A stretch of DNA of 64,000 nt from Thiorhodovibrio litoralis (GCF_033954455.1 NZ_CP121473.1:682001-746000); one strand, 5' to 3'; shown: positions 7,770 to 21,037, numbered from the stretch's first letter. Numbers and translations: made by a program. The notes: a model not told the origin generated them from the sequence alone.

Positions 7770-8750
7770 TCAGGGAGCTTGTTGAACACTGGGATTCGCA
7801 TGATTTGCATCGGCATCGCTCAGCGCCCAAGGTAGCACATAGCTTTGCCCCTCGATCTGCGCGCTGATTGCGCGAATGCCGTAGATGTCCCGCAGCCGCT
7901 CGGGGCTTAGCACTTGACCGGGCGGGCCGAGCGCGACGGGCTCGCCCTGGTGCAGCAGCAGCAGCCGGTCGCAGAAGCGGCTGGCGAGGGTGAGGTCGTG
8001 CATCACAACGATGGCGGCACGCCCTGGTGGGTGCGTATCGGTTTGCTCTGCGTCGCCGCTGCTGTGATGAGCGCTGTTCTGGCTGCTGTTTGGGGTGCTG
8101 TGGCCGACCTCGTTCTGCGCGCCGTGGCGGTCGCTGGCGGTTGTGCCGGACTGACAATAGTCGCGCAGATAGCTCATCACCTTGAGCTGATGCAGCGGGT
8201 CGAGCGCGGCGACCGGTTCGTCGGCGAGCAGCAGTGGCGCCTCGACGGCCAGTGCCCGGGCGAGCCGGGCGCGGGCGCGCTCGCCGCCGGAGAGTTCGGT
8301 CGCGCGGCGGGTTCGTAAGTGCCAGATGTCGGTGGTGCGCAGGGCTTGATGGATGGCGCGTTGGTTGTCCGCAGTCGGACTGCCTGAGGCCCAAGGGGCG
8401 ACGCCGCGCCAGGTCGGGTGATAGGGATGTCGTCCGAGTGCGACCAGATCCTCGACCCGGATCGGCCATTGCACGCGGTCGTCCTGACTGAGATAAGCCA
8501 GCCGGCGGGCGCGCTCACGCGGGTCGAGCGTGTTCGTATCCTGCCCGAGCAGGCGAATCCGGCCGGCCCAAGCGCCACCAACAGCAGTGGGCAGCAGTTG
8601 CACCACGGTCTTGAGCAGGGTGCTCTTGCCAGCGCCATTGGGGCCGATCAGTCCCAGCAGCTCGCCTGCCCTCAGTTGCAGCGAGACACCGCGCAGCAGG
8701 CTGCGCCCGCCAAGCTCGACCGAGACGTTTTCCAGTTCGAGCAGGATCAT
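7770..8750 (-). CDS. btuD: Cobalamin/iron-complex ABC transporter ATPase (BtuD-like)
   Basis: A 326-residue ATPase of the FecE/BtuD class. Walker A GPNGAGKST (36-44), Q-loop LSQDD (88-92), signature LSGGE (153-157), Walker B LLLADEP (173-179) and H-switch MHD (250-252) are all intact. Between the D-loop and the H-switch sits an unusual polar insert of about 45 residues (about 200-244, rich in Ser, His, Asn and Thr) that such ATPases normally lack. The start ATG at 8750 overlaps the permease stop (ATGA), and the frame runs directly towards cobD. B12 is the likely substrate because metH and cobD flank it, but siderophores cannot be excluded from the sequence alone. Confidence 0.85.
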   Translation of the reverse strand: MILLELENVSVELGGRSLLRGVSLQLRAGELLGLIGPNGAGKSTLLKTVVQLLPTAVGGAWAGRIRLLGQDTNTLDPRERARRLAYLSQDDRVQWPIRVEDLVALGRHPYHPTWRGVAPWASGSPTADNQRAIHQALRTTDIWHLRTRRATELSGGERARARLARALAVEAPLLLADEPVAALDPLHQLKVMSYLRDYCQSGTTASDRHGAQNEVGHSTPNSSQNSAHHSSGDAEQTDTHPPGRAAIVVMHDLTLASRFCDRLLLLHQGEPVALGPPGQVLSPERLRDIYGIRAISAQIEGQSYVLPWALSDADANHANPSVQQAP

Positions 8751-9796
8751 GGTAAATCTGCCCGCGCGCGCCACACTAGCGCCAGGAAGAAGGGCGCGCC
8801 GATCAGTGCCGTGACCACGCCGAGCTTGAGCTCTTGCGATGACGGCAGGTGTTGGTCGAGCAGCCGCAGGCCGATGTCGGCGGCCAGCACCAGCGCCGCC
8901 CCACCAAGCGCGCTGGCGAGAATCAGCGGTCCCGGGCGATAACCGACCCAGGGCCGCAGGATATGCGGCACCACCAGCCCGACGAAGCCAATGGCGCCAG
9001 TGACGGCCACGGTGGCGCCGACGCTCAGGGCCGACCCGGCAATGATCAGCCCGCGCAGTCGCCCCAGCGACACGCCAAGACTGGCTGCTTCCGCCTCGCC
9101 CAGGGTCAGCACTTCAAGTGCGCGTCCACTGGCGAGCAGCAGCGCCAAGCCGAGCAGCACGAAGGGCAGGCACAGCAGTACGTCATCGAAACTGCGATCA
9201 CTGATCGACCCGAGCAGCCAGAGCACCATGTCCTGCACCGCATTGGGGTTAGGCGCGAGATTGAGCGCCAGGGAGGTCAAGGCCCCGGCCCAGGCCGAGA
9301 GTGCGATCCCGGCCAGAATAAGCGTGAGATTGGACGAGCCCGCCCGGGTCAGCGCATAGAGTGCCAGGGTCGCGAGCAAGGCCAGCCCCATGGCCGCTGC
9401 CGGTAACAGCCACAGGCTGATGGCGGTGGCGCCGAAGTAGAGCGCCAGCACCGCCCCGAGCGCCGCGCTCGCGGAGATGCCGAGCAAGCCGGGCTCCGCC
9501 AGCGGGTTGCGCAGCAGACCTTGCAGCGCCGCACCCGAGGCACCCAGCGCCATGCCCACCAGCCAGGCCAGCAGTACCCGCGGCAGGCGAATCTGCTGCA
9601 CAATCAAGCGCTGCTCCTCCGTGCCCTGGCCCAAAAAACCCGCCACAACCTCGGCTGGGGACAAAGGCGCATAGCCGATGGTGAGCGATGCCAGACTCAA
9701 GCCCGCCAGCAGGAGTGGCAGGGCAAGCAGTGGCAGGCCGGCGGCTTGCCGGTCGTCGGTTGCCACGGGAGAAGGCGCGGAGTCAGCTTGTATCAC
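8747..9796 (-). CDS. btuC: FecCD-family ABC permease (BtuC-like)
   Basis: A 349-residue inner-membrane permease with about ten hydrophobic helices. The family hallmarks RLPRVLLAWLVGMALGASGAALQGLLRNPLAEPGLLG (about 71-107) and VAVTGAIGFVGLVVPHILR (about 263-281, the ATPase-coupling loop) are clear. It overlaps btuD by four bases (ATGA) and follows btuF after 218 bases. With BtuF and BtuD it would form the importer that brings a corrinoid across the inner membrane. A matching outer-membrane receptor (BtuB/TonB type) is not present in the window. Confidence 0.87.
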   Translation of the reverse strand: MIQADSAPSPVATDDRQAAGLPLLALPLLLAGLSLASLTIGYAPLSPAEVVAGFLGQGTEEQRLIVQQIRLPRVLLAWLVGMALGASGAALQGLLRNPLAEPGLLGISASAALGAVLALYFGATAISLWLLPAAAMGLALLATLALYALTRAGSSNLTLILAGIALSAWAGALTSLALNLAPNPNAVQDMVLWLLGSISDRSFDDVLLCLPFVLLGLALLLASGRALEVLTLGEAEAASLGVSLGRLRGLIIAGSALSVGATVAVTGAIGFVGLVVPHILRPWVGYRPGPLILASALGGAALVLAADIGLRLLDQHLPSSQELKLGVVTALIGAPFFLALVWRARADLP

Positions 9797-10014
9797 GCTG
9801 GTTCAGATACGGGCGACAAATCGCCTGGGAGTGAAAGTGCTGGCAAGGTTCGGTTGGGAGTTTTTGCATGATCTGTCATTCGGATTGCCAATTCATGCAA
9901 ATATTCGTTTAAGTCAGCAGAGGTTCGTTAGGCACGCAGAGGCAAAAAGACGAGTTGCGCCGATTGGCCCATCCTAGTCGTCTGGAGCATGGACCACCAG
10001 GATGTTTGAACGCA
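9797..10014. other. Gap between btuF and btuC
   Basis: 218 bases separate the two same-strand importer genes, long for an operon that is otherwise overlapping. I looked for a cobalamin riboswitch and a strong promoter on the minus strand and recognise neither. Confidence 0.4.
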
Positions 10015-10924
10015 TCACGGGTTTTTCTGGCGATATCCCTGCGCAATGACCTCGGCCGCCTGTAGCAACTCGAGCCCACCACAGCCCCAGCCGTTGGCAG
10101 GCAGGCCGATGCTGGGGGTGCTGGTGAGCAGGTGGCGCAGCAGCGGATGCCGGGCGACGCCGGAGGCCTGTATTGGCTGATCCTGATCGAAATAGCCGAG
10201 CAGGAAAAGATTGGGCGGTGCCAGGACGAGACGCTCGAGCGGGAGCTGACCCCAGCCACGGATGTCCTGCTCGCTGGCGAGGTTGGTCAGGCCCAGGCGC
10301 TGGATGAGATCGTCGACATAGGTGCCGCTGCCGGCTGTGCCGCCGTTTGGGCGCAAATACAGGGCACGCTGGTTTTCTGTCCTTTTTTCTGTCTCTTTGT
10401 CTGGCTGCGCGCTGCGCTGATAGGCCGACATCTGCTCGGCCAGCGCTTTCATGCGCGCATCTGCGGCTGCGGTGACTTGCCGGGCCTTGTTCGCGCGGCT
10501 GATGCGCTCGCCGGTTTCTTGCGCGCTTTTCAGTGCATCTTCCCAATCGCCGGGATAGGGGATCTTGACGATTTCGATCCCCTGGCGTGCGAGCAGCTTA
10601 GCGTGGCGCTGACCGCCCCAGCCGGCATAAGCCAGCACCAGATCGGGCTTCAGTGCCAGCAATTCCTCGATGCTGCCGCGATGGCTGGGATAGGCCCGCG
10701 CCTGTGCGGCAAGCTCGGTTTGCTCCAGCCCACTGCTCTGGCGCGACAAGGCCAGCACTTGCTCTGGCGCGGCCAGGCGCAGCAACAGCAGGTCGGCGCA
10801 CAGGTTGGTGCTGACCAGGGTTGGCAAATCGCGCGCAGTCTCGGCGCTTGCGGGCGCCACAAGGACGCTGATTAGCAGCGCAAAGGCTGCTACGGCACGG
10901 AATTTCGGCGCGATCCGCTCTGGT

Positions 10925-10935
<11 letters not shown>
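10015..10935 (-). CDS. btuF: Periplasmic cobalamin-binding protein (BtuF-like)
   Basis: A 306-residue class III solute-binding protein. Residues about 10-31 form a signal peptide ([20 protein letters not shown]), followed by the two-lobed binding domain with [36 protein letters not shown] and a C-terminal [16 protein letters not shown]. The conserved helix linking the lobes is present. The start overlaps the last codons of metH (metH stop 10925-10927, ATG 10933-10935), so translation is likely coupled to methionine synthase. This places B12 uptake directly under the control of the B12-using enzyme. Substrate assignment rests on this context. Confidence 0.85.
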
Positions 10936-14695
<3,760 letters not shown>

Positions 14696-14837
14696 AAGTA
14701 TATTTTGCGGAGGATTTCTGGCGCTGGATTGTCTAGGGCTGGGCCAATCAGGATGATCCAGAGAGGCCGGTCCAAAGGCTGGGCCACTGCGGCGAGTCGG
14801 GCGCAATAGCCAATGCCGAAGCAAATGGCGCTCGGCT

Positions 14838-14867
14838 GCTATAACACTCGGTTTTGGCACACCGCAA
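14838..14867 (-). promoter_or_regulatory. Candidate metH operon promoter
   Basis: On the minus strand TTGCGG and TATAGC are spaced by 18 bases between the tRNA-Ala gene and metH, about 140 bases ahead of the metH start. The match is moderate; read-through from the tRNA promoter is an alternative. Confidence 0.35.
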
Positions 14868-14914
14868 TGAGGCGTGGGACGCCTTAGCAATGGCGTGCGC
14901 GGGGGAATGAAGCC

Positions 14915-14990
<76 letters not shown>

Positions 14991-15032
14991 GATGGATCTT
15001 GTCGGGCGCTGAAGGCCGACGATTGACCCACA

Positions 15033-15061
15033 AGCCTAACCCGGGCGGGGGCTTGGTGCAA
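15033..15061 (-). promoter_or_regulatory. Candidate tRNA-Ala promoter
   Basis: On the minus strand TTGCAC, 17 bases, TAGGCT, followed by a GC-rich stretch and the tRNA about 40 bases further. The GC-rich region after the -10 is common in stringently controlled tRNA promoters. Confidence 0.4.
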
Positions 15062-15209
15062 GCAACTCAGGGTTGCGTTTATATAAAGTGTTCGATCTGT
15101 CTTTTTTTTAAGCGTTAAGGGTGCGCGTAACGGGTTTTCTCGCGGGTTTCGTTGGCTCTGCCGCCATGGTCTGAGGCATGGCGGTCAGGCCATTTTCAAC
15201 TCCATCCCC

Positions 15210-15737
15210 TCAAACGCCCCAGTGGCGCACCTGGCCGGTGTCGAGATGAACAAAGTCGGACCTCGGGTAGTAACCCACGCCGCCGCGGCTCAGCTGAAGA
15301 GCGGCATTACAAACGCTCGGGGTGGGAGTTTCGGCAAGGCGTATGTCGAGGGCGCGTCCGCTCATGTGCAGGCTCCGCTTGGCGACGCCCCCTGATTTGC
15401 GCCGAAGCATGGCGTTGGTCTGTGGGGACCGATAGGCGCTCAAAATCTCGAATAGACTGCCATCCTGGTCGAGACGTTCTTGCAGATCGTACAGGGTGTC
15501 GAACAATCGCGGGTCGATCGGCGTTTGCTCGCCGGTTCGGAAATCTTTCAGGAACTCATTGAGCCGCGCCAAGGCGCTGCGGTGATAATAGCTGCCGGTG
15601 CGGTAGTCGATTTCGAGCCGCTCTTCTGTATGCAAGTGGTGGAGTCGTAGGCAACGGGCCTGCGGGCGGCGCTTGGCGGCGAATACAGATGTGGCTGTTG
15701 TCGACAGCGCGAACCCCAAAAAAAACCTTCGGTTCAT
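15210..15737 (-). CDS. YcbK/DUF882 family murein peptidase, Tat-type signal
   Basis: A 175-residue secreted protein of the M15A-like DUF882 family, predicted to cleave peptidoglycan peptides. The N-terminus (NRRFFLGFAL) has a twin-arginine pattern followed by a hydrophobic stretch and an AxA cleavage site (VFAAK, about 18-22). The zinc-binding motifs SLHMSGRALDIR (His and Asp) and the final HLDTG are intact, as is SAYRSPQTN. It is divergent from a lytic transglycosylase, so two cell-wall hydrolases share an intergenic region. Substrate bond is inferred from family. Confidence 0.87.
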   Translation of the reverse strand: MNRRFFLGFALSTTATSVFAAKRRPQARCLRLHHLHTEERLEIDYRTGSYYHRSALARLNEFLKDFRTGEQTPIDPRLFDTLYDLQERLDQDGSLFEILSAYRSPQTNAMLRRKSGGVAKRSLHMSGRALDIRLAETPTPSVCNAALQLSRGGVGYYPRSDFVHLDTGQVRHWGV

Positions 15738-16128
15738 TATCGATCTCTCCAGTAAAAAGATGGGCGCCTTGGTCAGAAAAACTGATCAATCAGCATTGTT
15801 GCCTTCGCGTAGGGTCGGCAAAAAATCCTCACCACGCCGAAACGCACGCGGATTGCGTCCGCACCTTTGCAGGCAGCGGCCAGCAACGAAGACAGGAGCA
15901 CTGGCCTGATTGATGGTTGACCTTTGGCGATAAACCTCTAAACTTACTTAACAAGCGTTGCCAACTTGCTAGTCTAAAACAATTTATTTCACCGATGGCA
16001 GGAATAATAGCACAAAGCTGGAAAACCGGGAGGGGCAGGCACCCATGAAAATCGCTACCGTTCGTCGCTTTCTTGCGGTCCGGCGGAGCGCGAAGGCCCG
16101 TTGTGTCTTTATTTCAGCGGGAGGACGC
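15738..16128. other. Divergent intergenic region between two cell-wall enzyme genes
   Basis: 391 bases without a gene. It should hold promoters for both neighbours. I note an A/T-rich patch at about 15930-16010 (unlike the GC-rich surroundings) and a small inverted repeat CTGATCAATCAG near 15782-15793, but no promoter pair that I would defend. Confidence 0.45.
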
Positions 16129-16884
16129 ATGCGCAATCGGACTTTGCTGATGCTGATGGCCGCCACTGCCGTCGCGAGCGCGCCGCCGGTGGTGGTGGCG
16201 GACGTGTTCAAGTATGTCGACCAGGCTGGAAACGTGGTGTTTTCCGACAAGCCACTGAAGACCACTGGCCTGACGCTCGAGTGGAAACGCGCAGGTCAGG
16301 CGCTGGTGGCCGAAAACCGTGAGCAGTCGGAGCAGTTGCGCGAGCGCCAGCGCGAGGCGGCGGAGAAACTGGAAGCGCGGCTCGCGCTGAAGCGCCATCA
16401 GTGGCTGGGCCGCTCGCCCTTGTGGGGCTCTGCAAGCGGAGGGCTGACCCGTGCCAAGCCTGGTGCATCGCTCAGTGAAAGGCGTTCGCATTATCGCGCG
16501 TTGATCGACAATACCGCGCGCCAACACCAGCTCTGGCCCGAGCTGCTGCATGCAGTGATCCGCACCGAATCCGCCTATCGCGCGGATGCCATGTCTTCGG
16601 CCGGGGCCTGTGGGCTGATGCAGCTGATGCCGGCAACGGCTGAGCGTTTCAAGGTGCGAAATATCTGGGACCCGGCCGAGAATATCCACGGTGGTGCGGC
16701 TTATCTGCGGTTTTTGCTCGACCTGTTTCACAACGACCTGCGTCTTGCGCTGGCGGGCTATAACGCCGGTGAAAATGCGGTGAAACGCTACGACAATAGC
16801 ATTCCCCCTTATCCTGAAACTCAAGATTATGTCCAAAAGGTATTACGGTTCTTGCATGCCGAGCGCAAAGCGTTTCGTTCCTGA
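16129..16884 (+). CDS. Soluble lytic murein transglycosylase (DUF4124 + SLT domain)
   Basis: A 251-residue exported protein. A signal peptide (about 1-24, TLLMLMAATAVASAPPVVVA) leads into a DUF4124 segment (DVFKYVDQAGNVVFSDKP), a short coiled coil, and a SLT domain with catalytic Glu in IRTESAYRADAMSS, then GLMQLMPATAERF and AGYNAGENAVKRY. It should cleave glycan strands of peptidoglycan with 1,6-anhydro product. The start at 16129 was chosen for its Shine-Dalgarno (GGGAGGA) and because it places the signal peptide at the N-terminus. It converges with the DUF1631 gene. Confidence 0.92.
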   Translation: MRNRTLLMLMAATAVASAPPVVVADVFKYVDQAGNVVFSDKPLKTTGLTLEWKRAGQALVAENREQSEQLRERQREAAEKLEARLALKRHQWLGRSPLWGSASGGLTRAKPGASLSERRSHYRALIDNTARQHQLWPELLHAVIRTESAYRADAMSSAGACGLMQLMPATAERFKVRNIWDPAENIHGGAAYLRFLLDLFHNDLRLALAGYNAGENAVKRYDNSIPPYPETQDYVQKVLRFLHAERKAFRS

Positions 16885-16905
16885 CAAGCGCAAACCATTG
16901 GCGAT

Positions 16906-19131
16906 TTAGGATACAGCGGGTTTTACTTCGCTGCGGCGATCGGTCGTTGATCGGGCGTCTTCGGGGGGAGCAACCACCCGCGCGCGACCACTGAGCATGG
17001 CTTTGGCCAAGTCCTTGAGGCCGCGCATTTCTGTTTTTGTCCCGGCTTCATCCACGAACAAATAGGTCGACGTCAGCGGACTGATCCAGGAAAGCTGGAT
17101 GCGCCGACCATCCGCCTCGGCGTCGCCAAAGGGTGAGTCGAGCTCGAACCAGGTGCCGGATTTGGTCTTGCGCAACTCCTCGATCATTGCTTGGAGGGCA
17201 TCCTCCGGAACCTCGGCAGAGGCTGGTTGTAAGTTGGAATCTTCCGCGCCCGGGCTGCCGTCGAAGTGCGTTTGCGGCAGGGTGGAAAGGCCCAGAGGCC
17301 GGCCGGCCGGCGGGCGCGATGGCAAGGCTTGGCCGCGGCGCAGTTGCTCGCGCACGCCATGCGGGTTTGCCAGTAGGTTGTCGAGCACAATCAAGCTAGC
17401 CCGATTGTGACTGCCAAGACGCTGAGCGCCATTGGCGATGCGCTGTCGCAGTCGCGGCAGTTCGCCGATCCGGGCACGCAGTGCGGCTCCGGTTACGCGC
17501 GGATCGAAGACCTCTACCAGACTGCGTGCGGTGTCGAGGGCCTCGCGCCAGCTGGGGCTGTCTGGTCCCTCGTCGCGATGCTGGCGCACCAGGGTCAGGA
17601 GCTCAGTCCAGGTGGTGTCGAGAAATACCCGAACCTGCTGCGGAACCTCATAGGGTCGCAGCAACTCGAGCATGGCTCCGCGCGCTTGCTTTTGCGCGTC
17701 GCGCGCGGCTGAGCGCTCGCGGTGAAAATCCCGGCTGCGACGTTCGGGGGAAGTGCGCAATTGCTGCAGCGGGCGAATCTGCCGGCGCAGGTGATCGAGC
17801 AGTGGCTCGAAGGGGGGCGGCTCGCCGTCCGGCGTGTCGAGAATACGCTCGACCACCTCCCGCAGAACTGGCAATGCGCCCTGACGCGGATCGGATTCGT
17901 CGATCCATAAGCTGCCCGCTTCGACGCATTCATCGAGCAACAGCCGCCCGGGATGACCAGGGTCACGCAGCAGTCCGATGTCGCTGATAGCCGCTTTCAG
18001 ATAGGGGATCTGCAGTTGTCCGAGCGCGGCTTTGGCAATCATCGGCAGGCCTGGCGTGTCGAACATCTCCGCAAACATGCGCTCAATTGTGTTGATCAGC
18101 TCGGGATCGCGAGCGTTCATGCTGGCTTTGTTCAACCCGCCGATAGCGATCTGGTCGCTGCGGCCCCCGGGAGGCAAGGGAGCGGTCTGCGAACCAACGA
18201 CAGAATGCGCGACCGTGCTGAGAAAGCTTTGCAGAGGGGATTGCTCCTCCGGTGCTCGACTGATCTCTTGTGGGCGCTCGGCCGCGCTGGCGCTCGGCTC
18301 GGAGCTGCTGGGGTTGAGGCCGGGCTGGCTGGCGGCGAGTTCAAGCAAATCGCCGACCAAGGCTTGATAGACCGCGTCTTGATCGTCAGGGTCAGGGCTG
18401 CCGTTTGCGCTGGCGCCAATCTGCGTGCTTTGGTAGGCAGTGCGGCGCAGGTTGACAGGCCGCGTCTTCGGCAGGATGCCGGCGTTGCGCAGGAGGTCGT
18501 TCAGCTCGCGATACAGTGTGGCGGCCGACCAGGTGACGCGGTGATGAAAGAGCGCATAAAGCACCACTTTCACGCGGATGTCGAATTCTTCCTCAGCAAT
18601 GGCGGCGCGAAAGCCGTGGGCCAGATGATGGGGGCCGGCAGGGATTTCGTCATCGCGCAGCTTGCCGCCGCCGGAAATCGCGGCGAGCCGCTGACTGAGC
18701 GCGTACAGCTCCGGAAAGCAGTGCGCATTGGTGCGGATGATCAGGTTCTTGATCGCCAGCGCCTCATTGTCGCTGGCGACGGTCTGAATCTCACGTTCAT
18801 CCGAGCCGATGATCTCGCGTCGCGGCAGCCATGGGCGCGGCTCGGCGCGGCCATGGGTGAAAAAATGCGCCATGCCATTGTCGATGGCGGCGTGAAAACG
18901 CTGGCTGATGGCCTGCTGGGCCTCGTCGAGTTGCGCGGCGGTGGCGAAAAACAGACTTTGCGCCAACTCGTTGCCGACAACCTCGGCGAAGCCAAGCAAT
19001 GACGGGCCTGCCGACTCAAACAGCGCGACCAGGCGCTGGTCGCAGAATTTCAGCGTGCATGCGCGATAGCCATCAATGGCTTCGCGCACGCGCGCTTTAT
19101 CGAGGGTGGCTCTGGATTTCGATCGGAGCAT
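16906..19131 (-). CDS. DUF1631 family protein
   Basis: A 741-residue cytoplasmic protein of the proteobacterial DUF1631 family, without known biochemical activity. The N-terminal part (about 1-200) shows the conserved helical region with NEALAIKNLII and LRDDEIPAGPHHLAHGFRAA; a low-complexity linker lies at about 235-305; the C-terminus (WISPLTSTYLFVDEAGTK...SGRARVV) resembles a PilZ-like beta-barrel, which might bind a nucleotide second messenger (inference). A 72-residue unknown gene sits 11 bases upstream on the same strand and probably shares its transcript. Confidence 0.8.
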   Translation of the reverse strand: MLRSKSRATLDKARVREAIDGYRACTLKFCDQRLVALFESAGPSLLGFAEVVGNELAQSLFFATAAQLDEAQQAISQRFHAAIDNGMAHFFTHGRAEPRPWLPRREIIGSDEREIQTVASDNEALAIKNLIIRTNAHCFPELYALSQRLAAISGGGKLRDDEIPAGPHHLAHGFRAAIAEEEFDIRVKVVLYALFHHRVTWSAATLYRELNDLLRNAGILPKTRPVNLRRTAYQSTQIGASANGSPDPDDQDAVYQALVGDLLELAASQPGLNPSSSEPSASAAERPQEISRAPEEQSPLQSFLSTVAHSVVGSQTAPLPPGGRSDQIAIGGLNKASMNARDPELINTIERMFAEMFDTPGLPMIAKAALGQLQIPYLKAAISDIGLLRDPGHPGRLLLDECVEAGSLWIDESDPRQGALPVLREVVERILDTPDGEPPPFEPLLDHLRRQIRPLQQLRTSPERRSRDFHRERSAARDAQKQARGAMLELLRPYEVPQQVRVFLDTTWTELLTLVRQHRDEGPDSPSWREALDTARSLVEVFDPRVTGAALRARIGELPRLRQRIANGAQRLGSHNRASLIVLDNLLANPHGVREQLRRGQALPSRPPAGRPLGLSTLPQTHFDGSPGAEDSNLQPASAEVPEDALQAMIEELRKTKSGTWFELDSPFGDAEADGRRIQLSWISPLTSTYLFVDEAGTKTEMRGLKDLAKAMLSGRARVVAPPEDARSTTDRRSEVKPAVS

Positions 19132-19142
19132 GGGCCGCGAGA

Positions 19143-19361
19143 TTAATCCTCGCCGATCACGCGTTCATCGCGCGGAGTGGAAAGCATCTTTTCGGCCTCG
19201 CCCTGCTGGTTGGCGAAGATCAGGCGAAATTCGCCGTTCTCGTCGGCTGGGGCTTTCGCGCGCAGATCGCGCACCAGAGTGCGTGCTTCCTGGTAGCGAT
19301 CTTTGGTGTCGATATAGGTCAGCTGCCGCTTGGGCGAGATCTTGTAGACAAAATAGGGCAT
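19143..19361 (-). CDS. Small conserved-looking protein of unknown function
   Basis: A 72-residue soluble protein (MPYFVYKISPKRQL...) with a beta-rich N-terminus and a helical middle (YQEARTLVRDLRAK). I do not recognise a named domain. It lies 11 bases before the DUF1631 gene, suggesting a functional or at least transcriptional pair. The start was placed at the MPYFVYKI methionine because the longer frame upstream has no coding character. Confidence 0.7.
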   Translation of the reverse strand: MPYFVYKISPKRQLTYIDTKDRYQEARTLVRDLRAKAPADENGEFRLIFANQQGEAEKMLSTPRDERVIGED

Positions 19362-19713
19362 AGCAGTCGTTTTTCTGGCAGAACCGAATGGAAATGACAA
19401 GGATACCCCGGAGCGGTGCTGCTGGCGATGCCATTTGATACCGCTGAGGCAATCGGCGCCCCGGATGCCACCCGATGGCTGGATCCGGATCGCGTCCGGC
19501 ACATGCCGGGCTGGTTTTCGCCGAACGGGCCTTTTCGACTATGATCCTTCGCTGAGCGGGCCGCCATGGCTTTGCAATAAATATAACCACGCCTTTGGAG
19601 CCACGCCTTTGCCGAATCACAAGCGTTAACCTGTTGTGCGGGAGCAGGGCGATGGACGCAAGGGGGACGCCCTAATGGCGGCCCTTTGAAGGCAAATACA
19701 GGAGATGGGGAGC
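19362..19713. promoter_or_regulatory. metY upstream region with a hairpin
   Basis: 352 bases between divergent genes. A 6-base perfect stem (AGGGCG 19646-19651 with CGCCCT 19668-19673, 16-base loop) lies about 40 bases ahead of the metY start. I compared it by eye with SAM and SAH riboswitch patterns and could not match any, so no riboswitch is called. Confidence 0.3.
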
Positions 19714-21000
19714 ATGCATATCGAGACACTGGCGATTCACGCGGGTTTTGCGCCGGACCCGACCACCAAGTCGGTGGCCACGCCGATCTACCAGACCACC
19801 AGCTACGCGTTCGACGATACCCAACACGGAGCCGACCTGTTCGACCTGAAGGTGCAGGGCAACATCTATACCCGCATGATGAATCCCACCAGCGACGTGC
19901 TGGAGCAACGGGTGGCGGCCATGGAGGGCGGTGTCGGCGCGCTGGCGCTGGCCTCTGGCATGTCGGCAGTGACCAACTCCATCCTGACGATTGCCCAGGC
20001 CGGGGATAACATCATCGCTACAGCCACGCTCTATGGCGGGACTTATAACCTGTTTGCGCATACGCTGCCGCGTCTCGGGATTGAAGCGCGACTGGTGGCT
20101 CCTAACGACATCGACGCCATGGAAGCGCAGATTGATGACAACACGCGCGCGGTCTTCTGCGAGTCAATCGGCAACCCGGCCGGGAATGTGGCGGATATTT
20201 CAGCGATTGCCGAGATGGCGCATCGCCATGGCGTGCCTTTGATTGTCGATAATACGGTGCCGTCTCCCTATTTATGTCGGCCGTTTGAACATGGCGCGGA
20301 TATCGTAGTGCATGCGCTGACAAAATACATGGGCGGGCATGGCACAACCATTGGTGGCTGTTTGGTCGATAGCGGGCGGTTTCCCTGGGCCGAGCATGCT
20401 GCGCGCTTCCCGCTACTCAATGAGCCGGATGTGTCCTATCACGGTGTCGTCTACACCGAGGCTTTGGGGCCGGCGGCCTACATCGGGCGGGCGCGGGTGG
20501 TTCCCCTGCGCAACATGGGCGCGGCGATTTCGCCCTTTAACAGTTTTCTGATTTTGCAGGGTATCGAGACCCTGCATGTGCGCATGGATCGTCACTGCGA
20601 GAATGCGCTGACGGTGGCGGAATTCCTGCGCGATCACCCCAAGGTGGAGTGGGTGCGCTATGCCGGTCTGCCCGACAGTCCAGACTATCCGCTGGTGCAA
20701 AAATACATGCGCGATGCGCGCGCGAGCTCCATCCTGTCCTTTGGTATTCGTGGTTCTTCCGGCGACGGACGCGAGGCGGGCGGGCGCTTTATCGATGCGC
20801 TGCAGCTGGCGGTGCGCCTGGTCAATATTGGTGACGCCAAAACGCTCGCCTGCCATCCGGCCACCACCACCCACCGCCAGCTTTCCCCCGAGGAGCTCAA
20901 AGCGGCGGGTGTGTCGGAGGATCTGGTGCGCTTGTCGATCGGCATCGAACATGTCGATGACATCATTGCCGATCTCGAGCAGGCGTTGGCGGCTGCCTGA
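19714..21000 (+). CDS. metY: O-acetylhomoserine sulfhydrylase (PLP enzyme)
   Basis: A 428-residue Cys/Met-metabolism PLP enzyme that makes homocysteine from O-acetylhomoserine and sulfide. Visible marks: IYQTTSYAFD, YTRMMNPTSDVLEQRVAAMEGG, SGMSAV, the Schiff-base lysine in HALTKYMGGHGTTIGG, and the C-terminal GIEHVDDIIADL. The length and the insert after the lysine (LVDSGRFPW) fit the sulfhydrylase branch rather than cystathionine enzymes. The start at 19714 leaves room for GGAG upstream; the ATG at 19705 overlaps that Shine-Dalgarno. The product homocysteine is the substrate of MetH, encoded nearby. Confidence 0.92.
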   Translation: MHIETLAIHAGFAPDPTTKSVATPIYQTTSYAFDDTQHGADLFDLKVQGNIYTRMMNPTSDVLEQRVAAMEGGVGALALASGMSAVTNSILTIAQAGDNIIATATLYGGTYNLFAHTLPRLGIEARLVAPNDIDAMEAQIDDNTRAVFCESIGNPAGNVADISAIAEMAHRHGVPLIVDNTVPSPYLCRPFEHGADIVVHALTKYMGGHGTTIGGCLVDSGRFPWAEHAARFPLLNEPDVSYHGVVYTEALGPAAYIGRARVVPLRNMGAAISPFNSFLILQGIETLHVRMDRHCENALTVAEFLRDHPKVEWVRYAGLPDSPDYPLVQKYMRDARASSILSFGIRGSSGDGREAGGRFIDALQLAVRLVNIGDAKTLACHPATTTHRQLSPEELKAAGVSEDLVRLSIGIEHVDDIIADLEQALAAA

Positions 21001-21037
21001 GCAAGGCTGCTGCTCTCCCGGCGGCTTACCGCGTGCC

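Noticed and set aside
14696-14914. Possible cobalamin or SAH riboswitch before metH
   Set aside because: The only GCCACTG is on the strand opposite to metH and no matching conserved helices could be built by eye.
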